Assembly: GCA_009784995.1 (NCBI GenBank)
Contig: WQXE01000093.1
Location: 1 to 7,080, forward strand
Direction of reading: 5' to 3'
Length of the DNA: 7,080 nucleotides
Source of the DNA: Treponema sp.
GTDB taxonomy: Bacteria > Spirochaetota > Spirochaetia > Treponematales > Breznakiellaceae
Part shown: piece by piece, positions 1 through 5,661 of the stretch
Layout of the letters: each line of letters starts with the position of its first letter
Position numbering within the stretch: the stretch's first letter is position 1
The notes under the pieces: generated by a model
Told to the model about the DNA's origin: nothing
Databases searched by the model: none
Seen by the model: only the letters and a program-made list of their open reading frames with translations
Program-made: the position numbers and the translations under genes

Positions 1-810
1 GGTGATGAATCTCAGGTTTTATCTTTGCTTAGAAGCAATCAAATACAGGCTGCTGTTTTTTCCAGCATGGGATTATATTCGATTACACCGGAATTAATGG
101 TAATAAGTTATCCTTTTCTTATAAGGAATGAAGCTGAACTGGATGAAGTGCTTCGCAGGGTGAGACCCGAACTTGATTCCAGAATGCAGCAAAACGGTTT
201 TGTTACAATGGCATGGGCAAAGGCAGGATGGATAAAAGTTTTTACAAGAACACCTATTACAACTCCGGATGATTTACGAAGATTAAAATTGGCGACAGGA
301 ACAGATGATCAAACAATGATTCAGGCGTTCAGGCTTTTAGGGTATCAGATGGTTCCCGCTAACATTACAGAATTATTATTTTCGCTTCAGAGCGGCAGGG
401 TAGACGCGATATATAATAGCCCAATTTTCGCCGCGGGAAACCAGTTGTTTGGAGTTGCAGGTAATATGTCTAACATCAATGTAGCTCCTTTTATGGGTGG
501 TATATTAATGAACGATATCACATGGAGTAGAATTCCTGAAAGATATAAAACTCCTTTATTGGAAGCTAGTAAACGTATGGAAGCCGAAATAGAAAGATCA
601 ATTGCCAATCTGGAAGAAGAAGCGATTAATACTATGTTAAGGCATGGTCTTAGAATAAATAATTTATCTCCCGCGCAAATGCAAGTTTGGTTTGACGATA
701 CCGGAAGATATGAAAGCAGACTTACAACAGGTCCAAATCCGACATTTAACAGAGATTTTTATAACAGAATAAATAATATTTTAATTGATTACAGAAGAAG
801 GAGTCAATAA
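1..810 (+). CDS. TRAP transporter DctP-type substrate-binding protein (5' partial)
   Basis: This is the C-terminal part of a periplasmic solute receptor for a tripartite ATP-independent (TRAP) transporter. The frame is open from base 1 and gives 269 codons before TAA. DctP proteins are usually about 320-340 residues, so the signal peptide and roughly the first 60 residues are probably missing. Family features seen: a VISYPFLIRNEAELDEV segment (nt 106-150), typical of the F/P-rich stretch before the hinge; ARTP-like FTRTPITTPDDLRRLKL (nt 241-291); and LLFSLQSGRVDAIYNSP (nt 373-423), equivalent to the conserved 'ALQTGxVDGxENP' helix-strand. After 'LKL', where organic-acid-binding DctP/SiaP proteins have a conserved arginine ('KLR'), this protein reads A-T-G-T-D-D. 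The substrate may therefore not be a simple carboxylate (inference). The dctQM gene follows 3 nt after the stop, so the two form an operon. Family assignment is firm; the substrate is unknown. Confidence 0.88.
   Translation, partial: GDESQVLSLLRSNQIQAAVFSSMGLYSITPELMVISYPFLIRNEAELDEVLRRVRPELDSRMQQNGFVTMAWAKAGWIKVFTRTPITTPDDLRRLKLATGTDDQTMIQAFRLLGYQMVPANITELLFSLQSGRVDAIYNSPIFAAGNQLFGVAGNMSNINVAPFMGGILMNDITWSRIPERYKTPLLEASKRMEAEIERSIANLEEEAINTMLRHGLRINNLSPAQMQVWFDDTGRYESRLTTGPNPTFNRDFYNRINNILIDYRRRSQ
798..803 (+). promoter_or_regulatory. Ribosome binding site for dctQM
   Basis: AAGGAG lies inside the last codons of dctP, 10 nt upstream of the GTG at 814. It supports GTG as the real start of the permease and indicates close translational coupling between the two TRAP genes. 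Confidence 0.75.
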
Positions 811-813
811 AAA

Positions 814-2745
814 GTGGAATCTACAGCCGCGCGACAGACAGATGGTAATCGATTAAATTGTTGTTTTGGTAAAATAAAACCACGTCTTTATTTTATCGAA
901 GATGTTTTTTGTATAACTTCTCTTGTTTTGCTGGCTGTTTTACCTTTATTGGAATTGCTTGTTCACTTTTTATTTAAAACCGGCATACCGGCATCTTCGG
1001 GATTTATTGTACACTTTTTGTTGTTCTCGGCTTTAATTGGAGGGATGATCTGCACAAGGAATGAATCGCATCTCGCGATTTCGCTTATGCAATATGTACC
1101 CGAAGGTTTAATAAGAAACAGAATAAAAATATCTACTAATTTAATTTCCGCTTTTATTTCCATTATAATTGCCTGGAGTTCCATTTCTTTTATTAAAATG
1201 GGACTGGACGAAAGTATGATAGGTTTTATTCCAAGGCGCGTTTTAGCTTCGATTATTCCTTTCGCTTTTACAATTATCGCTATACGTTTTGCCCGAAGAA
1301 CAAATCTAACCGGCTGGAAAATTATTATACCTGTATGCGTTATTTTATTGGCTACAATAGTTTCGTTTCCGGTTATCGCGAAAGTTATTTGGGGTTTTGA
1401 AAAACCGGAAATGATCGAAGATATATGTTTTATCTTTGCCGACATTGCTCCTTATGTAAAGCTGCCGGTGGTTATTTTTCTTATAATTGCCGCGCTTGCC
1501 GGAACTCCTCTTTTTGTAATTTTAGCGGGTCTTTCTCTTATGTTATTGCAAGCCTCTGACCCCTGGCTTGCTGTTGACGGAGTAATGGATACTGTCGCCA
1601 ATAAGATTTACTTTGGGTTAATAAATCAAAATATAATCGCGATTCCGCTTTTTGCTATTGTAGGTTTTTTCCTTTCCGAAAGCAAAGCCGGAGAAAGGCT
1701 TGTAAATACATTTAGATCATTTTTTGGCTGGATTCCCGGCGGAATAATTATTGTTTCTGTTATTATTTGCGCGTTTTTTACATCGTTTACAGGAGCTTCG
1801 GGCATTACGATTCTAGCGCTTGGCGGCATTCTTTACGCGATACTAAGCGAACATTTAAAGTATCCGCAAAAATTTTCTATAGGACTTTTAACTTCTGTAG
1901 GCAGTATCGGTTTACTTTTTCCGCCCAGCCTTCCTTTGATACTTGTTGGAACGGTTTTGTTAGTTGATATTCGCCATTTATTTTTGGGCGGAATTATACC
2001 GGGTATTATTCTTGTTATAGCGATGATAATTTTTGGTATTATTATTTCTTTTAAAATTAAAATCCCGGTAGAAAAATTTGAATTAAAAAAAGCATTGACT
2101 TCTTTAAAGGGATCAAGTCTTGAAATTTTACTTCCAATATTTTTAATTACCGCGTATTTTGGCGGATTTTTGAATTTGACGCAGCTTGGGGCGGTTGCCG
2201 TATTATATATTTTTATTGTAGAAGTTATAATTCACCGCGATATTAAAATTACAGAAATTAAAAAAATATTTGATAAAGCGATTCCAATTATCGGAGGCGT
2301 ATTATCGATTCTCGCGGCGGCAAGCGCGTTTTCTTATTACATTGTTGATACACAAGCTCCCGCGAATGTAGCTTCCTGGATGCAAAGCGCGATTTCATCA
2401 AAGTTAATATTCCTTTTATTATTAAACGTAGCTTTGCTTGTTATCGGATTATTCCTGGATATGTTCTCCGCGATTTTAATCGTTCTACCTTTAATTATTC
2501 CTTTGGGTGAAATTTACGGAATAGACCCTGTTCATTTGGGAATTATTTTTCTTGTCAATTTAGAAGTGGGATACATAACACCTCCTGTAGGGCTTAATCT
2601 TTTCCTCGCTTCATACCGTTTCCAAAAACCGTTTGTGGAAATTTGCAAGTTTGTTTTCCCGTTCATGCTTGTAAGGCTGGTGGTTGTACTTTTAGTTACA
2701 TACTTACCGTGGCTTAGCACATGGCTTGTTAGTTTGTTTGGATAA
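814..2745 (+). CDS. TRAP transporter fused permease, DctQ-DctM
   Basis: This 643-residue inner-membrane protein combines the small (DctQ) and large (DctM) TRAP subunits. It imports the solute delivered by the adjacent binding protein, in known family members using a sodium or proton gradient. Residues about 30-165 form the DctQ-like part, with hydrophobic segments near 35-54, 64-81, 106-125 and 144-160. A linking hydrophobic segment lies near 170-195. The DctM part runs from about 212 to the end. It shows AIPLFAIVGFFLSES (276-290), FFTSFTGASGITILALGGIL (321-340), SIGLLFPPSLPLILVGT (364-380), GLFLDMFSAILIVLPLIIPL (545-564) and YITPPVGLNLFLAS (587-600), all close to DctM signature blocks. Start: the GTG at 814 has an AAGGAG 10 nt upstream and lies 3 nt after the dctP stop. 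Fused Q-M permeases are a known TRAP variant. It ends only 2 nt from the stop of the convergent gene on the other strand. Confidence 0.93.
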   Translation: MESTAARQTDGNRLNCCFGKIKPRLYFIEDVFCITSLVLLAVLPLLELLVHFLFKTGIPASSGFIVHFLLFSALIGGMICTRNESHLAISLMQYVPEGLIRNRIKISTNLISAFISIIIAWSSISFIKMGLDESMIGFIPRRVLASIIPFAFTIIAIRFARRTNLTGWKIIIPVCVILLATIVSFPVIAKVIWGFEKPEMIEDICFIFADIAPYVKLPVVIFLIIAALAGTPLFVILAGLSLMLLQASDPWLAVDGVMDTVANKIYFGLINQNIIAIPLFAIVGFFLSESKAGERLVNTFRSFFGWIPGGIIIVSVIICAFFTSFTGASGITILALGGILYAILSEHLKYPQKFSIGLLTSVGSIGLLFPPSLPLILVGTVLLVDIRHLFLGGIIPGIILVIAMIIFGIIISFKIKIPVEKFELKKALTSLKGSSLEILLPIFLITAYFGGFLNLTQLGAVAVLYIFIVEVIIHRDIKITEIKKIFDKAIPIIGGVLSILAAASAFSYYIVDTQAPANVASWMQSAISSKLIFLLLLNVALLVIGLFLDMFSAILIVLPLIIPLGEIYGIDPVHLGIIFLVNLEVGYITPPVGLNLFLASYRFQKPFVEICKFVFPFMLVRLVVVLLVTYLPWLSTWLVSLFG

Positions 2746-2747
2746 AA

Positions 2748-3299
2748 TTAAGGTTTAATAACACGAGGCAGCCAGCAGAGTTTCCCGATTTTATATTTAA
2801 AACTGTCTTGAATTGGCTGCCAAGACATGTTGGCAATAGCCGCGGCACGGAAGGATAATTCATTATATTGGAAATGAGCATCACGCAGAGACGCGAAGGC
2901 GCAAAGTTGTTGTTCATTAGTTTTTGGAACCAAGAAATATCCGATTACTGACGGAATTATTTGATTGTTTATTTTGAAAATTTCTGAAAGATCTAAATCT
3001 AGTTTTAGACCGAAAAGTGTCATGTCTTCATTGCCTGTTGGGATTGTTACTGTTGATGTTTCTTTTGAGGTTATTTTACTTGTTCCAATATTGAATCTTA
3101 TATTATGAGCAATTTGTTTTAATTCATCGGGTTTTAACGGCTTTGGAAGAACCGCGAGCGGCGTTACAAGAGGAAAGGGGTATACTCCTGTAATTCCCGT
3201 ATTTAACAATAAATCACTGTATTTTCTTATTTCCAGCCGCGTATCCTGATGCGGTACAAGAACAAGAAATGTTTTTTTTTCTCTTTTTTTTGTTTCCAT
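2748..3299 (-). CDS. Hypothetical protein (183 aa), possible degenerate 2H-phosphoesterase-like
   Basis: I do not recognise this protein with certainty. It has no signal peptide or membrane segment and is probably cytoplasmic. After a lysine-rich start there is a strand-like FLVLVPHQDTR (11-21). A TGITGVYPFPLVTPLAVL segment (34-51), a long polar middle, and a C-terminal SFRAAAIANMSW (149-160) with IGKLCWLPR (171-179) follow. The layout loosely recalls 2H phosphoesterases/2'-5' RNA ligase-like proteins, but the paired HxT motifs are not present, so this is a weak guess. Codons 3-10 contain A8 and A9 runs. Codons 132-140 (LCAFASLRD) derive from a dispersed DNA repeat, so part of the protein may be a recent insertion. 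Upstream there is no strong Shine-Dalgarno, only GAGA about 11 nt before the ATG, but no better start exists. It is divergent from the 3342 gene and convergent with dctQM. Confidence 0.7.
   Translation of the reverse strand: METKKREKKTFLVLVPHQDTRLEIRKYSDLLLNTGITGVYPFPLVTPLAVLPKPLKPDELKQIAHNIRFNIGTSKITSKETSTVTIPTGNEDMTLFGLKLDLDLSEIFKINNQIIPSVIGYFLVPKTNEQQLCAFASLRDAHFQYNELSFRAAAIANMSWQPIQDSFKYKIGKLCWLPRVIKP
2881..2906 (-). repeat. Dispersed 26-bp repeat (CTTTGCGCC... type) inside a coding region
   Basis: On the minus strand these 26 bases start CTTTGCGCCTTCGCGTCTC and end TGCGTGA. From memory this closely matches a short sequence (CTTTGCGCCTTTGCGTCTC followed by TGCGTGA) found scattered through many unrelated bacterial genomes, usually between genes or at gene ends. 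Here it lies in frame in the 183-aa gene and encodes L-C-A-F-A-S-L-R. Only one copy is present in the window. The match to the dispersed family is from recall, not a search. Confidence 0.6.
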
Positions 3300-3323
3300 A
3301 ATTTATTATCTCATGATAAAATA

Positions 3324-3329
3324 ATTATA
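3324..3329 (-). promoter_or_regulatory. Possible -10 box for the minus-strand 183-aa gene
   Basis: The minus strand reads a perfect TATAAT here. It would place transcription start about 17 nt before the ATG at 3299. The corresponding -35 region, inside the first codons of the divergent gene, is poor (TTATAT). In such AT-rich sequence a chance match is quite possible. An imperfect inverted repeat, TTATC/GATAA around 3306-3319, lies between the two starts and could be an operator, but it is short. Confidence 0.3.
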
Positions 3330-3334
3330 GAGGG
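3330..3334 (+). promoter_or_regulatory. Ribosome binding site for the 259-aa gene
   Basis: GAGGG lies 7 nt upstream of the ATG at 3342. This decides the start. The same frame is open further upstream (an ATG-like start at 3249), but that extension is T-rich coding for a phenylalanine string, overlaps the divergent gene, and has no ribosome binding site. Confidence 0.7.
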
Positions 3335-3341
3335 AATAACC

Positions 3342-4121
3342 ATGAAATATAAGACTAAAATGCTTGTTGAGCGATTTACAGAAATCCTTTCAAATTGGGA
3401 AGGCGTTGAATGTATTACTTTGAATGAAGCGGCGCTTTCGGATACTCTGGATCCGTATTTCGCTCTTATTTTGGATGTTTTTTGCTGCGCTCAAATCCCG
3501 GTACCGGATGAAAGGTGCCGTCTTTATGGTGATGATGTCGCGGCTTTTGAAAGCTCAACCCAGGGCGAAAAAGACCGCTTCCTGATTGGTGATATTCCGG
3601 TTCGCCTTGAATTTAAAAAGACCGATAAAATCAACGAACTTATTGACATCGCCTGTTCCAACCACGAATCATTATGGTTTATTAAAGATTCAGGGACTTA
3701 TGGTTTTTACAGACTCGCGAATTGTGATATTATCTTTTCGCGTTCCAATTGGATTAATGATGTAAGAAAACGCCTCAAAAATATCGGCGATCAATTTTGG
3801 ACGCAAATGCGCGGAAATGTGCAGTCAAAAATGGAACATTTCCTTTCCGATTTAGGCGCCGCTTGTTTCCAGAATGATAAGTTTCATTATCTTATCGCGT
3901 CTGCCGGATTTATAAAGACAGCCTGTCTTACTCTTTTCTGTATAAATAAACGTTTTGAACCGTCACACCGCGCGTATTTTAAACAGGTGTGTGAACTTCC
4001 GGTACTGCCAGAATCATTTGTCGCCGAGTTTAGAACCTTTCTTGAAGATAATACAAATACAGATTTGGACTCGCGTTTTTATCTGGCAAAATTAATAGCG
4101 CAAAAAATAGTGATGCTTTAA
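3342..4121 (+). CDS. Conserved-looking hypothetical protein (259 aa), possible nucleotidyltransferase-like fold
   Basis: I cannot name this protein with confidence. It is soluble, with no signal peptide or membrane segments. Residues 1-45 read as helix, then VECITLNEAALSDTLDPYF, then LILDVF. This resembles the front of a nucleotidyltransferase fold (strand, 'G-S' loop, D-x-D strand), but the Gly-Ser and the first catalytic Asp are not evident, so catalysis of that type is doubtful. A second block, DRFLIGDIPVRLEFKKTDKI (about 86-105), and DSGTYGFYRLANCDIIFSRS (about 120-139) look like well-packed strands. The C-terminal half (150-259) looks helical and is similar in size to the helical partners found in kanamycin nucleotidyltransferase-like or DUF4037-type proteins. 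The ATG at 3342 is set by GAGGG 7 nt upstream. It is divergent from the 183-aa gene and followed by an 87-nt gap before def, which has its own promoter. It may work with its divergent neighbour, but nothing in the sequence proves this. Confidence 0.72.
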   Translation: MKYKTKMLVERFTEILSNWEGVECITLNEAALSDTLDPYFALILDVFCCAQIPVPDERCRLYGDDVAAFESSTQGEKDRFLIGDIPVRLEFKKTDKINELIDIACSNHESLWFIKDSGTYGFYRLANCDIIFSRSNWINDVRKRLKNIGDQFWTQMRGNVQSKMEHFLSDLGAACFQNDKFHYLIASAGFIKTACLTLFCINKRFEPSHRAYFKQVCELPVLPESFVAEFRTFLEDNTNTDLDSRFYLAKLIAQKIVML

Positions 4122-4173
4122 AAACTTTAAAGGTAATTGCGAAGCTAAATGAGTTTCACGCGTGTTCGTTATA

Positions 4174-4202
4174 TATACAGTTATCTTTTTTTTTAGTAAA
4201 AT
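4174..4202 (+). promoter_or_regulatory. Promoter of the def-fmt-PASTA operon, predicted leaderless
   Basis: TATACA (4174-4179, four of six matches to TTGACA) is followed by a 17-nt spacer and TAAAAT (4197-4202, five of six matches to TATAAT). Counting the usual 6 nt from the -10 box places the start point on the A of the def ATG at 4209. No Shine-Dalgarno sequence precedes that ATG, which agrees with a leaderless message. Nine consecutive T (4186-4194) fill the middle of the spacer. Sigma-70-type boxes are assumed. Confidence 0.5.
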
Positions 4203-4208
4203 GTATTT

Positions 4209-4694
4209 ATGAAGATCATCACCTTTGGCGACGAAAAACTTCGTTTAAAAGCGGAAAAAATAGATACAATCGACGAAGAAATTATCGCTGTCGCTAAGGA
4301 AATGCTGGAATTAATAAAACGCGATAAAGGTGTAGGTGTAGCGGGACCTCAAGTTGGTTTTATGAAACGCATTTTTGTTATTCATATCGAAGGTGATGAA
4401 AAACGCGTATTTATAAACCCGTCATTATTGGAAACATCTGTAGAAACTACTAAATACGAAGAAGGATGTCTTTCTGTTCCAGGGATTTACGTGAATGTTG
4501 TTCGTTCTGAATCAATAAAAATACAGGCGTGGAATATTAAGGGACGTCCCTTTACTCTGGAAGCTTCAGGGCTTCTTGCCAGAGTCATTCAGCATGAATA
4601 TGACCATTTGGAAGGTGTTTTATTTCTGGATCATTTAAATGATAAAAAACGCGAAAAATTAATCGAAAAATTTGAAAAAGCGCAAAAAAAATGA
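4209..4694 (+). CDS. def: Peptide deformylase
   Basis: This cytoplasmic metalloenzyme removes the formyl group from the N-terminal methionine of nascent proteins. At 161 residues it is of normal length for bacterial deformylases. All three signature motifs are present: GVGVAGPQVG (41-50, motif I, with Gly where most have Ala); EGCLS (85-89), whose Cys87 is a metal ligand; and HEYDH (129-133), whose two histidines complete the metal site and whose Glu130 is the catalytic base. The C-terminus is a Lys/Glu-rich helix. The ATG at 4209 starts the conserved MKIITFGDEKLR N-terminus. An upstream ATG at 4201 is closed after three codons. No ribosome binding site is visible, and the promoter places the transcript start at the ATG itself. 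The TGA stop overlaps the fmt start as ATGA, so fmt is translationally coupled. Def and Fmt work on the same formyl group, which explains the pairing. Confidence 0.97.
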   Translation: MKIITFGDEKLRLKAEKIDTIDEEIIAVAKEMLELIKRDKGVGVAGPQVGFMKRIFVIHIEGDEKRVFINPSLLETSVETTKYEEGCLSVPGIYVNVVRSESIKIQAWNIKGRPFTLEASGLLARVIQHEYDHLEGVLFLDHLNDKKREKLIEKFEKAQKK

Positions 4695-5614
4695 AAGTAC
4701 TATTCGCTGGAAGTCCCGCTATCGCTGTTCCGTCTCTGGAAACAATTTTTAAAACAGGCGGAATTGAATTAATTGGTGTACTTACAAATCCTGACACTCC
4801 AAAAGGCAGACACGGTACACCAGTGCCAACAGAAGTTGGTGAAGCCGCGCGAAAGCTGGGTTTATCTTCTATTTTAAAACCGTTAAAACTTGACGCCGCC
4901 GCGAGAGAGCAGGTTAGCGCATTAAAACCCGACCTTCTTATTTCTTTCGCGTACGGGCGAATTTTTGGTCCTAAATTTTTAGATTTATTTCCACTTGGCG
5001 GAATAAATATTCATCCTAGCTTATTGCCCAAATACAGAGGACCTTCTCCAATACAAGCCGCGATTTTAAACCGCGAAAGTGAAACCGGAATTTCAATTCA
5101 AACGCTGGCGCGTGAAATGGACTGCGGAGACATTTTGGCTGTAGAAAAGTTTCAACTAACGGGAAGAGAAACGGCTGCCTCGCTTGGCGAAACTGTATCT
5201 GAAAAAGCCGCTCGAATGCTTGAAAATGTACTTTTAAAAATCGTGCGGAATCAAAATACCTGCCGGCTGCCGGAAGGAAATCCGCAAAATCACGATTTAG
5301 CTACTTATTGTTCATTAATTTCCAAAGACGAAGGTATTATAGACTGGACTCAAAACGCTCAAAAAATAGAAGCGAAAATACGCGCTTTTGAACCGTGGCC
5401 GCTTTGCAGGACTATTCATAACGGGCGCGAATTATTTATACTGGAAGCTGAAGTTTATAATGATGATTTTGTATCAAAGGGGACACCAGGGACAGTTCTG
5501 GATAACCCAAACGGCCATAAAAATGGTATACTGATACAAACTGGCGATGGTATTCTTTCTGTTATAAAATTGCAATATCAGGGAAAAAAAGCGCTTTTTT
5601 GGCGGGATTTTTAA
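4691..5614 (+). CDS. fmt: Methionyl-tRNA formyltransferase, C-terminus apparently frameshifted
   Basis: This enzyme formylates initiator Met-tRNA using 10-formyltetrahydrofolate. The 307 residues as read contain a Rossmann-type start MKVLFAGSPAIAVPSLE (1-17), the catalytic block INIHPSLLPKYRGPSPIQAA (105-124) with Asn106 and His108, and MDCGD (143-147) with the catalytic Asp. The C-terminal tRNA-binding domain follows, with ISKDEGIIDW (210-219), IRAFEPWP (230-237) and LQYQGKKALFWRDF (294-307). It starts at the ATGA overlap with def. Family members usually continue past 'GKKA...DF' with about a dozen residues like LNGARxFxG. Here TAA follows at once, but the +1 frame reads N-G-A-R-N-F-Y-G-S-Q-L-S and stops at 5649-5651, giving a normal 319-residue protein. 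A single extra T, a sequencing error or a programmed +1 shift would explain it. The catalytic core is intact, so partial function without the tail is possible. Confidence 0.95.
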   Translation: MKVLFAGSPAIAVPSLETIFKTGGIELIGVLTNPDTPKGRHGTPVPTEVGEAARKLGLSSILKPLKLDAAAREQVSALKPDLLISFAYGRIFGPKFLDLFPLGGINIHPSLLPKYRGPSPIQAAILNRESETGISIQTLAREMDCGDILAVEKFQLTGRETAASLGETVSEKAARMLENVLLKIVRNQNTCRLPEGNPQNHDLATYCSLISKDEGIIDWTQNAQKIEAKIRAFEPWPLCRTIHNGRELFILEAEVYNDDFVSKGTPGTVLDNPNGHKNGILIQTGDGILSVIKLQYQGKKALFWRDF

Positions 5615-5651
5615 CGGGGCGCGTAATTTTTACGGCTCACAACTATCATAA
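5606..5651 (+). other. Probable frameshift site and displaced fmt 3' end
   Basis: The fmt frame reads GAT TTT TAA at 5606-5614. Removing one T from the T5 run (5608-5612), or from the T6 run at 5595-5600, restores an open frame. That frame encodes N-G-A-R-N-F-Y-G-S-Q-L-S from 5613 and ends at TAA 5649-5651. These 12 residues match the usual Fmt C-terminus in character. The restored stop lies 10 nt before the ATG of the next gene, a normal operon spacing. Confidence 0.7.
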
Positions 5652-5652
5652 C

Positions 5653-5660
5653 GAGGCGGA
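5653..5660 (+). promoter_or_regulatory. Ribosome binding site for the PASTA gene
   Basis: GAGGCGGA ends 1 nt before the ATG at 5662, with GAGG spaced 5 nt from the start. It sets the start at 5662 rather than at the upstream TTG at 5599 in the same frame, whose extra 21 residues overlap the fmt tail and do not look like a membrane-protein N-terminus. Confidence 0.65.
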
Positions 5661-5661
5661 T

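Noticed and set aside
387..608. Open frame on the minus strand inside dctP
   Set aside because: It lies wholly opposite a clear TRAP binding-protein gene, has no ribosome binding site, and has a composition typical of an antisense shadow.
963..1445. 160-codon open frame on the minus strand inside dctQM
   Set aside because: It is a shadow of the permease's hydrophobic codons and shows no recognisable domain.
1626..1967. Short open frames on both strands within the DctM region (and another at 2532-2720)
   Set aside because: The permease frame carries strong DctM signature blocks here, and the alternatives have no support.
2729..2917. Minus-strand frame overlapping the end of the 183-aa gene, reading FAPSRLCV from the dispersed repeat
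   Set aside because: The 183-aa frame is longer and coherent. This one merely reads the repeat in another phase, a common source of false small genes.
3249..3341. Upstream in-frame extension of the 259-aa gene
   Set aside because: It overlaps the divergent gene, encodes a low-complexity Phe/Lys stretch, and lacks a ribosome binding site, whereas GAGGG precedes ATG 3342.
4116..4132. CTTTAAA/TTTAAAG inverted repeat at the end of the 259-aa gene as a terminator
   Set aside because: The stem has a single G:C pair, overlaps the stop codon and is not followed by a T-run.
4157..4164. CACGCGTG palindrome upstream of the def promoter as an operator
   Set aside because: It is only 8 bp, and CGCG-centred palindromes are frequent throughout the window, so there is no specific support.
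4585..4797. Minus-strand open frame across the def-fmt junction
   Set aside because: It is opposite two well-supported genes and has no start signal.
5599..5661. TTG start giving the PASTA protein 21 extra N-terminal residues
   Set aside because: That stretch overlaps the displaced fmt tail, and GAGGCGGA sits directly before ATG 5662.
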